Origin: Perognathus longimembris pacificus
Taxonomy: Eukaryota; Chordata; Mammalia; Rodentia; Heteromyidae
Length of the DNA: 64,000 nucleotides
Direction of reading: 5' to 3'
Assembly: GCF_023159225.1 (NCBI RefSeq)
Contig: NC_063170.1
Coordinates: 61,099,208-61,163,207 of the forward strand
Both the position numbers and the translations under genes were made by a program. Shown here piece after piece: positions 46,452 through 58,711 of this stretch. The notes below the pieces were generated by a model that worked only from the letters and a program-made list of their open reading frames with translations, searched no databases and had not been told where the DNA came from. The stretch's first letter is position 1, and each line of letters begins with the position of its first letter.

Positions 46452-46467
46452 TAGACCATTATTTTCT

Positions 46468-47339
46468 ATGGAGTATGCTTGTGACACCTGGAATTTCAAA
46501 GCCAGAGATGAGAGAAGAAGGGTAGGAACAGGACAGGAGAAAGCCTCATGTGTGGCTATTCCTATCAAGGTCCCTTTTATTGTTTTAAGATTTGATCAGT
46601 TCCCGAGTTGGGAATGTTTTGTTAACCTATGGAAGAATAGATTTCTGGAAAGTTTTGGTGTGCCATTTTAGAAGTGTCTTTCCCAATTTGTTTTTTCACA
46701 TTTTAAGTAGTCTATTTTCTCTCAGTGTCCCCAGTTTTCTTATGCAACTCAGGCTAATATTTTTCCAACACTAGATGTAGAAATTATTGTATTTAATCAG
46801 TAAAAAAGTCATGCATATTAATATAATGACATCCTTTATGGCTCTGGAAGAATTTATAATAACGGCAGTATTTTTTTTTACAATGATAATGCTAAGTTGC
46901 CAAAAAGAACTTCATCATAGAATAATAGGAAACATCAAAGTAAAAAGAAACTTTGAAATTTGCAAAATAAAGGTCAAAATATTCCAACCTATATAAACTA
47001 ATATAGAATTTAATGGGAACATTTGGATCACAGGAAAAGTCAGAAAATGGTAAAAAATAATAATAATTACAATGATTCATCATTATTTTTTCTTAGGAAA
47101 TACAAATCAAATGTCACTTTAGCTAAATGGAATTCAGTATGAGAGAGAAAGAGAAAACAGTGCAGGCAATTTTGCTTATCATGCAAGACAGGGAGATTCA
47201 TGAGTTGGTTCAGGTTTTACAGCAACTAGTAGATTTTACACACTATGCTTGAAGCCTTGCTTTTGCAATATCATCCTTTTCTGCATGCACTTCATACATG
47301 CAAACCATCCTATTTCCATGTAGAATGATAGACATAATA
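46468..47339. other. Unique DNA
   Basis: No repeat or gene was recognised. Confidence 0.4.
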
Positions 47340-47507
47340 TCAGTTATGTCTGTTGAATAGTTTCTAACCCATGTTAACCAGGACTCTGAAAATATGTTCT
47401 GATTTGGAAATAGGGTCTCAGCAGATGTTATTACTTATGATAAGGCCATACTGTATTAGTGCAGGTTTTAAGACCAATGACTAGTATCCATATAATAAAA
47501 GAGCATG

Positions 47508-47755
47508 TACTGGGTGCTATTGGCTCATGCCTGTATTCCTAGCAACTCAGAAGGCAGAAATTGAAGGGTCATAGTTCAAAACTAGCCTGGGAAGGAAAGT
47601 CTGTGAGACTCTCATCTCCAGTTAACATCCACCTCCCTGCACCGCCCCCCTCCAAAATAAAAGCTAAAAATGGAGCTGTGGCTCAAGTGGTAGAGCGCTA
47701 GCCTTGCCCATAGAAGTTCAGGGACCATGCTCAGGCCCTAGTTTAAGGCCCAGGA
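47508..47755 (+). mobile_element. Geo-type SINE inserted in the LTR
   Basis: The head GGGTGCTATTGGCTCATGCC, CTAGCAACTCAG and CTCATCTCCAGTTAAC is followed by a C-rich stretch, then the right half GGAGCTGTGGCTCAAGTGG, TAGAGCGCTAGCC and AGGCCCAGGATC. A pyrimidine-rich tail follows instead of poly-A. Confidence 0.85.
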
Positions 47756-47842
47756 TCTCTCCCTGCCTCGCTCCTTTGCTCCCTCCATCCCTCCTCCCCT
47801 CTCTTTCTCTCCTGATGCCTCCCCCTTCTCTCTCTCACACAC
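47756..47842. repeat. Pyrimidine-rich (CCCT/CT)n low-complexity tract
   Basis: CTCCCTCCATCCCTCCTCCC and CTCTCTCTCACACACA follow the Geo SINE end directly. Confidence 0.85.
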
Positions 47843-48120
47843 AAAGAAGGTGTGCATAGGGGTATCAAGAAAAGAAGACAATGTGAAGATGGAGGGAGAG
47901 GTTGGGATACTTCATCTATAAATTAATACATCCTAAGGGGAATGATGGAGAGAACAAGGAAGAGAAAAGCAATGATCGATGCCTTTCATGCTACCTTCAG
48001 AGGCGGCATGGCTCTTCCAAAAGTTTGCAGATTTCAACATTCCACATCTGTGAGAGAATAAATTTGGGGCATTTCTATGCCGCCAGATTTACAGCTAGCA
48101 CAGTCAAACTGTGGTAACAT

Positions 48121-48721
48121 TTTTACCTCAGGCGTTGACTCCTGGATCCCCAACAACAGCAACAACATATTTCCCCCAAAAAATAGAATTTTAAAGTTCT
48201 AAATTCAAAAATTCTTTAAAAAATATTTAATAATGTAGCTACTACAATTGGATCCCTGTCATTGATGATATTATTCTAAAGTTTTATCTCTGTTCTCCCT
48301 CATTAAAAAAAAAAGTGCTGCCATGCCCTAATAATGAATTTGTCTCTCTGAAGAAAGATATTTACGTTAACTCCTCTCTAGATATTAAGTCTGTTGCTTG
48401 CAAACTTTATTGTATTCTCTCTTGTAGAAAACAGAATTCTAGCTTTTCTGAGTCTCCCAACTTGCCAGGCACTGCTTACATCATATTCCATAATCAAGAA
48501 CATATTGTAAGAGGAAAATCTGCTTAAAACAAGAATAATGTAATTTTAAAGCTGAAAAGGTCCTGCAAAATAACTAACCAGCAATCTCCAAGCCTTACAT
48601 TGTTGGGAACTGAGGTTCGGTAAAGTTTCAACCACAGTGAAACTATACTTGAGATCTTTAGATTCCTCACCTCAGAAAAATTGGTTTTCTTATTAAGAGA
48701 GCATCCAACCGGCTTTGCACA
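48121..48721. other. Unique DNA
   Basis: Nothing confident. A weak MIR-like phrase occurs near 48605-48630 (GGAACTGAGGTTCGGTAAAG). Confidence 0.35.
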
Positions 48722-48945
48722 ATCAGCATAATGGTTAAGATAATAAGCTTTTTGAGGCTAATTTTCTGGGTTCAAATCCCAACTATATAATTTGTCACCT
48801 CAGTAATTGGTATAATCTCCCTAAGACCCAGTGTTCTCCTTTGTAAAATAGATTTAATAAACTTACCCTCATGTCATACGATTCTGAAGAGGATTAAATG
48901 GCCTAAGGAACTTGGATACATAAGAGGTCTCATTATGTTAGTGGC
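48722..48945 (+). mobile_element. MIR SINE, sense, well recognisable
   Basis: ATCAGCATAATGGTTAAGAT, TTTCTGGGTTCAAATCCCAA, CCAGTGTTCTCCTTTGTAAAATAG and TGAAGAGGATTAAATGGCC follow the MIR consensus over almost its whole length, including the tRNA-derived B-box region (GGGTTCAAATCCC). Confidence 0.88.
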
Positions 48946-49671
48946 CATACTGATTACAATCCAATATTGTTTGTCTCCTTATAAATAGCTGCACTGCAGT
49001 GCACTTTGAGGCCTAATTTTGCATACATTGAAAAAAATAACTATATTTGCTTTATTCCTTTAGGTAGCCCAGGATTTTCCAGCACAGGCATGGTTGGCAT
49101 TTGGGGCTGAATAATTTCTGGTTGCTGTAAGCTATTCCGTACATTGTAAAATACTCAGTAAATTCCCTAGTCTATACACACTCTAGCACAATTTCAACCT
49201 CAGCATGAGAAGGCAAATATCTTCATATAATGTCAATAGCCCCTATAATAGACACCCCTACTGAAACAACTGCTCTAGCCTTTGGTAATTTCTAATTATC
49301 TTTCTTCTCTCCCTGTTATGAGTTCTGTACTTTATGGCTTGGTATATTATGCAATAATCCTGTACCTCAGTACTTGGTGTATGGGAAAAATTTCATAGTT
49401 GTTGGTTAAATTAATGAATATTTGTGAGAGTGACTGTATTCTTTATTGAAAAGGATAAAATGGTTTCACTTTGTTCTGACCTTTGATCATGTACAAAGCA
49501 TTGTACTATATGCCTTACCACATTATAGCAACATTTAATTATCATATGGGGGTAGAATCCAAATTTCTAATAATCAACTGAGATTTAAGGTAAACTTTGA
49601 ACAACTTCTAAGAACCGGGGGCAAGATTTGAGGTGCATGTTTCTAAATCTCCATCTGTGTGTTTAATAATG

Positions 49672-49672
<1 letters not shown>
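48946..49672. other. Unique DNA with a possible MIR trace
   Basis: Around 49492-49610, AAGCATTGTACTATATGCC, ATTATAGCAACATTTAATTATC and GGGTAGAATCC vaguely follow antisense MIR. The rest is unrecognised. Confidence 0.3.

Positions 49673-49715
<43 letters not shown>
49673..49715. repeat. (TG)n microsatellite
   Basis: About 43 bp of uninterrupted TG. Confidence 0.94.
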
Positions 49716-49717
<2 letters not shown>

Positions 49718-52700
49718 CTTTTGAGATCATGGAGTTAAAAATTAATAGTTCTAGAATGAATGGAATCATCTATTATAGTATCAGCCTTTTGGATTTGTTT
49801 CTTAAGATTACCCTGGCATGGCAGAAAGTTTTAAATTCAAATAAAAGCAATGTCGACTAATGAAAGCATCTACGGATAGCTTTGACAAACCATTTTATAG
49901 TTTAAGGATGAGGAAAAGCTAGCAGGCAACACCCCCAATGAATTTATTCATCAGTCATGAGCTCAGACCAACTTATCTTCTTTGACATGCATCTCAGCAC
50001 CTCTACTCATGCTTGGCTCTCTCATCTTAGGCTGCTATGTGGCAATGGAAAGTAAGACTCAGAAAGATTTATTATGTCATTAATCAATACTCAGTGCCAC
50101 AGAGCAAATAAACCACAAACACGCTGAATCTGCTAGTTCAGTTGTCTTCAATAGTGCCAACCCAACTGACGGAGCCCTGTGTTGCTCATCATCAGCTGAG
50201 TATGTGTGTACAAAAGCACATATATCAATATATTATGGTCTGGCAAAATTAAAACTATTGAATAATAACTTAGTGCTCTACTCAGACATTTCTGAGCATG
50301 CAGTAATGTCTGGATGGTGAAGGGTGTAACTTTACTCCCCAAATAATGCATTCAGTTGTAGAATGCTTTTCTACAGCAGACAATCAATTGTAACTTGCTT
50401 ATAAATAAACAGATTGTATTCTAGATATTCCATTTTTAGGGAGTTATTTCTGTTAGAATATATTTCTTACTTTACAATGAGAGGTTATTTTCATACAATT
50501 CTATTTTAACTCTTTGTACACCAGAATACTTCAACTGCAGGTTAAATGAAACATATTAAAAATACATTTAAAATTTCTAGAAAACAGAATTGCTTCCCAA
50601 AGGTGATTATGCACTGGAATTATTAATGTCATGGCTGCTAACTGTAATATAATGCAGCAAATCATAAGGCCATTGGGCATGAATAAATTCTGACAAGCAG
50701 TATAATTCAATAAAAACTTGTTAAATTCCTGTTGGCTGTTGGGCACATGGATCCTAGGTTTTAGATGTTCACAGGAAGTAGCTATAAGCATAAATTGCTG
50801 AATCAAAGAATGAGGAATTCTTACAGATGAAATATGAGAGATTTTGTAAAAGAGAGAGAGGGAAGTGAGGAGAGCGTTGCCAAGGAGAGGATTTCTGAAG
50901 CATATATATGAGATCACACACATCGTGCATATCTAGGAAATTTGATCTGAAAAAGCCAAAACATGTGATTCTTCATTCTTACAGGAAATCCGATGAACAA
51001 ACCTGTGATTCTAGTATTTCCCAGAGCACATGGATTAGACTACCTTATCCTGTAGGTATGAGTTATCATAAAAGGAACTGCATCCCCTTTGAGTCTTCAC
51101 CATAGGAAATACGCTTTTGGAATTCACAACAGGAGTGATCGTTTGAGCACTGAGTTCAGTCTGAGCATTGTTATTGCATTATCTCATTTATTTCACCTAC
51201 CCTATTTATGTGGTAAAATCTATATTTTTCAGCTTGTAAAGACCAGTAATGAAGCAGAGAGAGGCCAATAATAGTCTTAAACAGATAGAGCCACAGTTTG
51301 CCCCAATCTAGAGACCTGGTTGCCACTGAAATCTCACAGTTCCCAGAAAACTCTAATAATAATAATGAACTTATTTTATTAGTACTGTGTTTTATCAAAG
51401 AATACATATCATATTGTCCTTGAGAGATTTCATCCAGACATTTCTGTTAAAATTATTTCTGCTTTTATATCTACAATATAGACTATAATCCCAAAGTTGA
51501 GCTGTTAGGATTATACCCATTATATTCAGGTGTTTGCACCTTTAACAAAAGACATTCTCGATGGCCCAGGAAAATGCTATTCAGAATGCCTCTCTTTAGT
51601 GGAAAGCAAAGTATGCTTTCCCATATGAAACTGTATCACAACCTGTGGTGCTCTCACATAGTAGAATGCTTGGCCTGAAAGAGAATAGCCAACAAGTACC
51701 TTCAGTGATAATCTCCCCACATACAGTCACATACACCAAGCATAGGAAAAACTATATGCTGGATGAACACGCATATGCAGAAAGCAGAACAACAGGGAAT
51801 CTTGTGTTGTCAAAATTCAGAAGAACTGTCGTTGGCAGTTGAAAACGTGTATTAAAAGAAATAAAACTGTAGGCCTTGCTTACATGGAATATTATGAAAA
51901 ATTAATTTGATTCTTCACTTTCAACCTGCATATTCTTGTTCCTACATATTATGCTTCAATAATATGGATGATATATTCATCACTGAAGAGAGTAGCTTAT
52001 TGGGCAAAAAAAAAGAAAAGAAATTATGCTGAATGGAAGAATATACACAAAAGATTCTGAATGGAAGACATATTCCTAATTACTGTCTTATCAGAAACAC
52101 TGCTTTGAGTATCCAGCATCATATGTTTAGCCTTCAGATCCTGAGGTTATTTAACAGGAAGTTTTATAATCTTTAAGAAAAATGACCCAAGAATTTCATC
52201 TTCCTGTTGTGGATCTGGGCAGAGAAGAGTGAATCACACCGATACTAGTGTTTGCACAAACAACAGGGTGAATACTTTCGGGATGAGAACCAGAGATTGG
52301 CCAGGGAGGGAGGGCAGTTCCAGGAAAGAGGGACAACAAATGAAAATCTCTAAGGGAAATCAGAAGCTTATTTACTAATGTGGGTCTTTCACCAGTCTCT
52401 TGAGAAATAGTAAAAGATGACCAAGTGAGGCATGAGTCTATAAAAGAAAAGGAAAGCTTTCTTCAGCTATGACTTCAGGGTCAAATTTAAGTGGGAAGGG
52501 CAGTGATTAAAAAAAAAGAAGCCAGAGTTGCAAACAATAGTTTCAGGCAAAATTCAATGTTAACCAACTCAAATTATGTTCTGCTCCCTCATGGGTCTTT
52601 TCAGTTGCATAAATATAATCACCTTTAAACAACTGCAAAAATCTGTAAATATTAAAAAGTAGACAAACTACTGTTTCTACCAGAAGGCAGTTATATGGGC

Positions 52701-54734
52701 ATTTATTATGTTATTCTTCCTCGCGGAAGCCTCCTACTTGAGAAAACAGAGTAATCCTTACAATGTTAATATAAAATATTTAGAAAGGTCGAATGTTTGC
52801 AGCTTTTGAAGTATTCAAATGTTAACACTTGTCCTGAAGCTCATAAAACACCATTACAAGTAAGAAAATACTAATAAATTATTAGTTACTTAAATAGCAC
52901 AGCCTGTGGCTCTCCTAGATGATGAGAGTTGAATTGCTCTTTTTCAGCTTGTGTTGGATCATCAGTCATCAGCTTCCCCGACAGAAGGTAAATAAGCACA
53001 CAAATGTCCTGTGTGCGGGCACTCTCTCTCATCTCTTATTAATCTGTAATTAATTTAGAGAGCAGCAGATATGATTTGGGACCAGACCCAGTTCTATCTC
53101 CAACAGCAGAATGGCATATCCTATCTTAATAGAAGCTACATAGGATAATTATTAAATGTATTCTCATCATGTCACATTGGATATTTATTTCAGATTGCTG
53201 TTATGCATGGATGGATATCATATGATGCTTTGATGACCTTTAGAAATGTTCCTGATTAAATGCTGTTGTACTTCATTATGACGCTTCTCTCCTGTGCTAC
53301 CACATTTGATGTGTATGGCTTAATAATGCAAGTAGACACGAATGTTAATAACTTCACAATTCATTGCTTTGCTATTTTTTAATGCACATGAAATTTAGTA
53401 CAAGTTTCACTGGCTGGAGGCTTACATGAATCATATAAATTAGAGGGTAACAAAAGAACATATTAACATTTGTTAGCCTAGATGCACGAATTTTGTACTA
53501 ACCATTTTAATATGTACTACAACTTTCCTACCCTCAAGTTAAAAAGCCTTTCAATTTTTCAACCAACATCATAATTGAATTGGTTCTCTTTCTGCCTAAG
53601 GATAATAGTTTTACACTGATGGAATCTTTATTAGATTCTAAGGATTATAACTGATGCTACTTGTTTCTAAGTCAAATGGCTACACCCAGGAAAAGTGGGA
53701 TTTTAGTAAAATTATTAGCAAAATAATGTCAAACTTGAGTTTGAGTGGGGGGAAATGTTTAATTATTATTGAAAAATAAGCCAAACAGTAATGTGGTAAC
53801 TGATACCCAGGAGAAATGGCCACATGCTGAGAAGACTGCATAACTTAAAATTTCATACAGTAAACTGACCCCAAGTCGTGGCTGTTTTGCACACTGAATA
53901 GGATTTTTGCTTTGTTTTCTGATGAATAAACTTTCAAGGTAGCATTTGAAATAGAATTTCACTGGCTAGCATGTTTGTTCTCAAATCTGAGAATGTTTGG
54001 TTTCTATCACCTTAGTTACGTTTTGAAATAGGATGTACATCAGTGGGTTTGAATAGGTCATATTTCAAACTCACAGACTGAATAATATCCTGAAAGATCC
54101 CTAAAAGAAAAATTTGAAATCTTGCAAAATAAAAAAAAAACCTTTAAAATCATACATAGGGTATTAGAGGTAAGCTAGATATTCCCTTCAAAATTTGAGA
54201 AATGAATCTGACCTATGGGAATAAGGAAACATGTTGTATGGTCATGTAAATTTGATTGGCTTTTTGTTGTTGTTGTTATTTTATTAGATTTCTCTATTGC
54301 TTTTGGTTTCTGGCTTAACTGTAAACAAAGGTTGCCAACCACAAAGGAAACGTTTCAAGTGGCTAGAGGTAACACAAATCCATGTGAACTTCTTGGTTAT
54401 AAGCCACAAAGATAGTGCTAGACACACATACTCACACTCAAACATTCATTAAGTGATTTCAAATGAAATAGGATGGTGTACAGAATCAGAATAATTTCCA
54501 TTCTTGAATTAGAGCCATGCTTGGCTTCACGTTAACAATACTAATGACATCATTGACAGCGTTCTAGTTGAAATAAAGAAACGTGGGCCACTTCGTTTGC
54601 CCTTGTTTCTTATTAATACAAAGATTAAACCCCCATAGAACAACATCTACATGTCTTTGGCTGAGACCAGTCTCACTTCTTTGCCAGAATGATGCAAAGT
54701 ATTTTGTCTGATCAGATCAGGAACCTCATCATGG
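49716..54734. other. Five-kb stretch with no recognisable repeat or gene
   Basis: No SINE, L1, LTR or microsatellite longer than 20 bp was recognised in about 5 kb, while the rest of the window averages a repeat every 1-2 kb. 52860-53500 is AT-rich with many ATTA/TAAT cores. No splice-flanked frame was found. Confidence 0.45.
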
Positions 54735-55021
54735 AGAAGGAACAGTTTTTCGTTTGTTCTGGTTTTTATTTTTGCTAGTCCCGGGGCTTGAACTCAGAGC
54801 CTGGGCTCTGTCCGTGAGCCTCTTTGTGCTCAAGGCTAGTGCTCTACTACTTGAGCCACAGCATCACTTTCATCTTTTTTCTGAGTAGTTTATTGGAGAT
54901 AAGAGTCTCATCAACTTTTATGCCCGGGTTGGCTTCAAACCACAAACTTCAGACCTCAGCCTCCTGAGTAACTAGGATTACAGGCATGAGCCACCTGCAC
55001 CCAGCTAAGAAGGAACAGTTT
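54735..55021 (-). mobile_element. Geo-type SINE with target sites
   Basis: The body is 54749-55007. The minus strand reads AGCTGGGTGCAGGTGGCTCA, CTGTAATCCTAGTTACTCAGG, CTCTTATCTCCAATAAAC, then GTAGTAGAGCACTAGCC, AGGCTCTGAGTTCAAGCCCC and GGGACTAGC. A 14-bp duplication AGAAGGAACAGTTT lies at 54735-54748 and 55008-55021. Confidence 0.92.
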
Positions 55022-56469
55022 ATTAAAACGAATTTGCTTTGGTGCTACTGGAAACAAAAGGTGACCAGTCCTAGCAAGCTAAAACAACCAATGCATGCTC
55101 TATAGAGGTTTCACTATGACAGCGGTTTCCATCCTGAAGCCCTAGGTATCACTGGGAAATCAGAGTACTACCTTGTTATTTTATGAGTTGAACAGACATT
55201 GCATATTTTTTGACAATTGTGACATCCAAGGAAAATGAAATGCTGCCTGTATCATAAAATATCACGGTGAGAGTGTCATTTCACCAAGATTTGAATTCTG
55301 AATTCTCCACTTAGTAGGGACTATCAACAAATAAGTCAAGCCCTTAACCACATCTTCCTAAAAAACACAGACAATAAAGATCACCTTTTAAGTATTCAGA
55401 TAATTAAATGAAGTAATACGTATGAAATGTTTAACACAACACTTGACACAAATTAAGTGTTTAAGATCTGCTAGCTCTTGATGGCTGCTATTTTCATTAC
55501 TGAGTTGCTTTTTTCCCCGCACACTGAGTGACCTCATTCTATATGGGAATAATTTTTATTTCATCTCAGTCATCAACACCAGGCACTTATCAATATAATT
55601 TTGGAAATAATTAACCTTTAATTGCCTTCAAATTATGCATAAAAACTGAGGGAAAGAGACTATCCCTTGAATATCATAAATAATAATGAAGTTAAAAAGG
55701 ATGAATCTTAAGTGATGAAATATTGAGAAGTCCTATGTTATAGTTACTATCTGTCCTTGTCCTTCACCTAGAAGACAATCAGCTTATAAAACAAGAAAAT
55801 GATGGTGCTTCATGGGGTCAATATCCTTATTGGCGGGTGCCCAAGAATTAATTCTGACATTCTGTATCACTGCAGGCCATTACATATCTCTCAATTGACC
55901 CATTTGGTTTTTGAGTGCATACATTTCACTCCAACAGATTGTTCATCAGAACAACTTAGAAATACAGTGACACTACTCATTGTTTAATAAATATAACCTG
56001 AATAGCTACCCTGCTTCCAGAACTATTGCAGGCACTTCTAATTAAACAAAGAGCCGATGCCATTCCTAGGGTTACTGAGAAAAAGCCTTGGTACATGAAA
56101 CCCCCTCTGTGATCTCGTAGAATCAACACAAATGTCAGAAAGTTTGTCAGTCTCTTTATAATGAATCTCTCTCCTTGGGTATAGCCAAGGGGTTGGGGCA
56201 GCTAAATAAACCCTCTAACTTCATTAGGTCTTATATGACTTAAAAATCACCGATTTTGGAGGTCATACAGTTGTGCAACACAAAGTTAGTTTTTGTTTGT
56301 GTTACTTACTTTGTTACTTACTTTGCTTTAGATAACACTCTGATGTGTGGATTATAACAACAGCTGCCTAAAATATATTTCAGGGCATTTTGTTGGAACA
56401 CTAACTTCACTTGGGCCTGCAAATATCCCACCAATTATTAGAACAGGATGACACGGTTAGCATCTCTGT
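55022..56469. other. Mostly unique DNA with one MIR
   Basis: Apart from the MIR at 55265, nothing was recognised. A GTTACTTACTTTG direct repeat occurs at about 56300-56325. Confidence 0.4.
55265..55472 (+). mobile_element. MIR SINE remnant, sense
   Basis: GATTTGAATTCTGAATTCTCC, CAAGCCCTTAACCACATC, GATAATTAAATGAAGTAATACG and ACACAACACTTGACACAAA follow the second half of MIR (aagttacttaacctc ... aggattaaatgag ... acagtgcctggcacat). Confidence 0.6.
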
Positions 56470-56690
56470 ATGTTGTTGTTGTTGTTGTTTTGGTTGATTG
56501 TAGGGCTTGAGCTCTTTTGTTCAAGGCTACCACTCTACCACATTTGAGCCACAGCTCCACTTCTGGTTTTTCAGCGGTTAATTGGAGTTAAGACTCTTTT
56601 CTCCCTAGGCTAGCTTCAAACCACCCTCCTCAGATCTCAGCCTCTTGAGTAGCTAGGATTATAGGCATGTGTCACCAGGTGCCTGGCTAA
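56470..56690 (-). mobile_element. Geo-type SINE with (TTG)n at its tail
   Basis: 56470-56490 is (TGT)n, the tail side. The minus strand reads AGCCAGGCACCTGGTGACAC, CTATAATCCTAGCTACTCAAG, CTTAACTCCAATTAACCGC, then GTGGAGCTGTGGCTCAAATG and GGTAGAGTGGTAGCC. Confidence 0.82.
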
Positions 56691-58711
56691 CATCTGTTAT
56701 TTTTATATTGTGTCTGACTTAATCTTTAAAGCAGATTCTACTCACCTCTCCATGTAGGTATTGATCATTTGAGAAAGATTTGAGAAATAAAATGCAAGTT
56801 TGTGCTCAGTAACACTATCATAGAATGGAAAAGGTAGAAGCCCAGTTCCTGGAAAATCTCCATCTCTGCATATCCTTTCTCTTTATTACCCTTTCTCCCA
56901 TGTCTTATACTATATCTGTAATCCTCCACACCCTAAAGCTGAAAAGCTGATTTGTAATCAAAACTCAATCTTCTATATCATTTGGCACTGAACAAGTACA
57001 ATCTTTCTTTCTCTCAACACTCATCTCTTGGACATTGGTCTATCTGTGGTATGAGCTCCCAGATCAGGTTCCAGAAGCAGTAAGTATATTATCCGTAAGG
57101 AAAGGAAATCGAGTATGTAGAAATATTCTCAAGCACCTCACACATAAATCTTAGGTGTTGCAAATTAAGGAGTTCTGTACCAATTGGTGGTGGGGCGGTA
57201 TACTAAAGTTAGCAAAGATGTGGGACCAAACATCAAAATGACTAAATAATGAAGTGACTATGGTAGCAAAACCAAGCAAAATGCTTGCACACAAGCCTCA
57301 TAATGAATATAGTTTTGAACGAATAAATTCTCAGTAGAAGATACTTGACCCTGGCTCAGTGATTAAAGGCAGAAAAAGTCTTCACTTAAGACCAAACTTT
57401 AACCAGCTAAGTAAAGAACTTCACTTTTCACTAACTGAAGACTACGCGATTCTATGAAGAGAGAGTGTCTCTATTAAAGCATTCAACTCTTTTTATCCTT
57501 AATAAAATCATTACATTTAATTAAATGTAGGAGTGGTGAAATAATACTGGACTTTAAAACCACCAGATGTTTTAGAAAAGTTTAGATCCTTACCTAAAAA
57601 CCCATGTATCTATAATCTACAAACATTATCTTTTAATATGAAACTTTAACAATAGGCTATCATCTATGTTAAGTATATTGCTTCATTTTTTTCATTTAAT
57701 TTCTAAATTATCTTCTCCGGGTATGCATGACTATCCTTACTTTCAGGTCAAGAAACAAGTGTAGAATGACACAGTCGGGATTCTTCCACTATGGGGCTAT
57801 CTGAATTAAACCAACATCCATTCTTCTGCTGCCAGCGCTGGCCTTATCAACGTGCAACATTTGGCTACATTATTGCAATTTTGTTAATCAGGGTCCTTTT
57901 TTCATCTGGAAGCACAAATTGAATCATCCTCACATGCGTAGAACACAATCTGTTACTGACCTCTCTCCTGCCAAGCCCTCTCTTGCTCAAACAAAAATGG
58001 AATTATTGAGATTCTGAATTGATACTTACTGTAGGGCATTTTGGTAGCATGTAACAAACATTTGAAAGTTTTCATATGGTTTGCTTCAACAAGGCTAGGT
58101 TAGAAGAGTCCTGTTCCATGCACTGCAGGAAGACATGCTGATAAATTTGGACAGACAGTCTGGACTTCCCTACACATTCAGTTAGCAGTCACATCTATGC
58201 TGGAAAGCTTCCTATACAAAAAAAAAAAAAGCCTGATTTGATGGTCACATATTGTTTATGTATGTTGAATTAGCACACTACACTGTATACATCTGTATGA
58301 TTAAATGTGTAAGTAAACACAAAATGCTGGTATGCTGAGAGCTTTGAGAAAGCTGGGCATAACAAAGGCCATGATGGGCAGGTGGTACAACTGTAGAGCC
58401 TGTGGCAAGGTTGAGCCCGTCTCCCACACCTTACCCCAATATTCATCTGCACCCACATCACAACATGTACAATAAAATACTATGTTCAAGCAAATCGTTC
58501 CCTGAGTCCTAGGAACCACTCGGATTAATTAAGTAAATCCTATGAAGGGGTTGTAGGAGCCCTAATTTAAACAGGACAGTCTGAAGCACAGGTTGGAAAG
58601 AACCACAGCTGGACATGTGGCTGCCCCCTACAGGAGAGGAGGGAAGGAAGTGCTGCCATCAGCCTGTGAGAACAGGTAGGCAGTATCAGATCTAAGGTGA
58701 ATTAGAGGACT
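56691..58711. other. Mostly unique DNA
   Basis: Around 57665-57790 is a possible antisense MIR, listed separately. An A-run occurs at 58220-58230. No gene is visible. Confidence 0.4.
57665..57790 (-). mobile_element. Possible MIR remnant, antisense
   Basis: TTCATTTAATTTCTAAATTA, GACTATCCTTACTTTCAGG, TCAAGAAACAAGTGTAGAATG and CACAGTCGGGATTC follow antisense MIR order. Diverged. Confidence 0.4.

Larger units (their letters stand above)
47340..48120 (+). mobile_element. Old MaLR/MLT1-like LTR, split by a Geo SINE
   Basis: The left part (47340-47507) holds GATTTGGAAATAGGGTCTC, AGCAGATGTTATTACTTATG, AAGGCCATACTG and TGACTAGTATCCATATAATA. The right part (about 47860-48120) holds AATGTGAAGATGGAGGGAGAG, TGTGAGAGAATAAATTTGGG and CAGTCAAACTGTGGTAAC. 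Together they give the order of a common mammalian LTR (ggaaatagggtctttgcagatg ... gtccttataa ... gaagatggaggcagagattgg ... ctgtgagagaataaatttctg). No internal retroviral sequence. The subfamily is uncertain. Confidence 0.7.
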
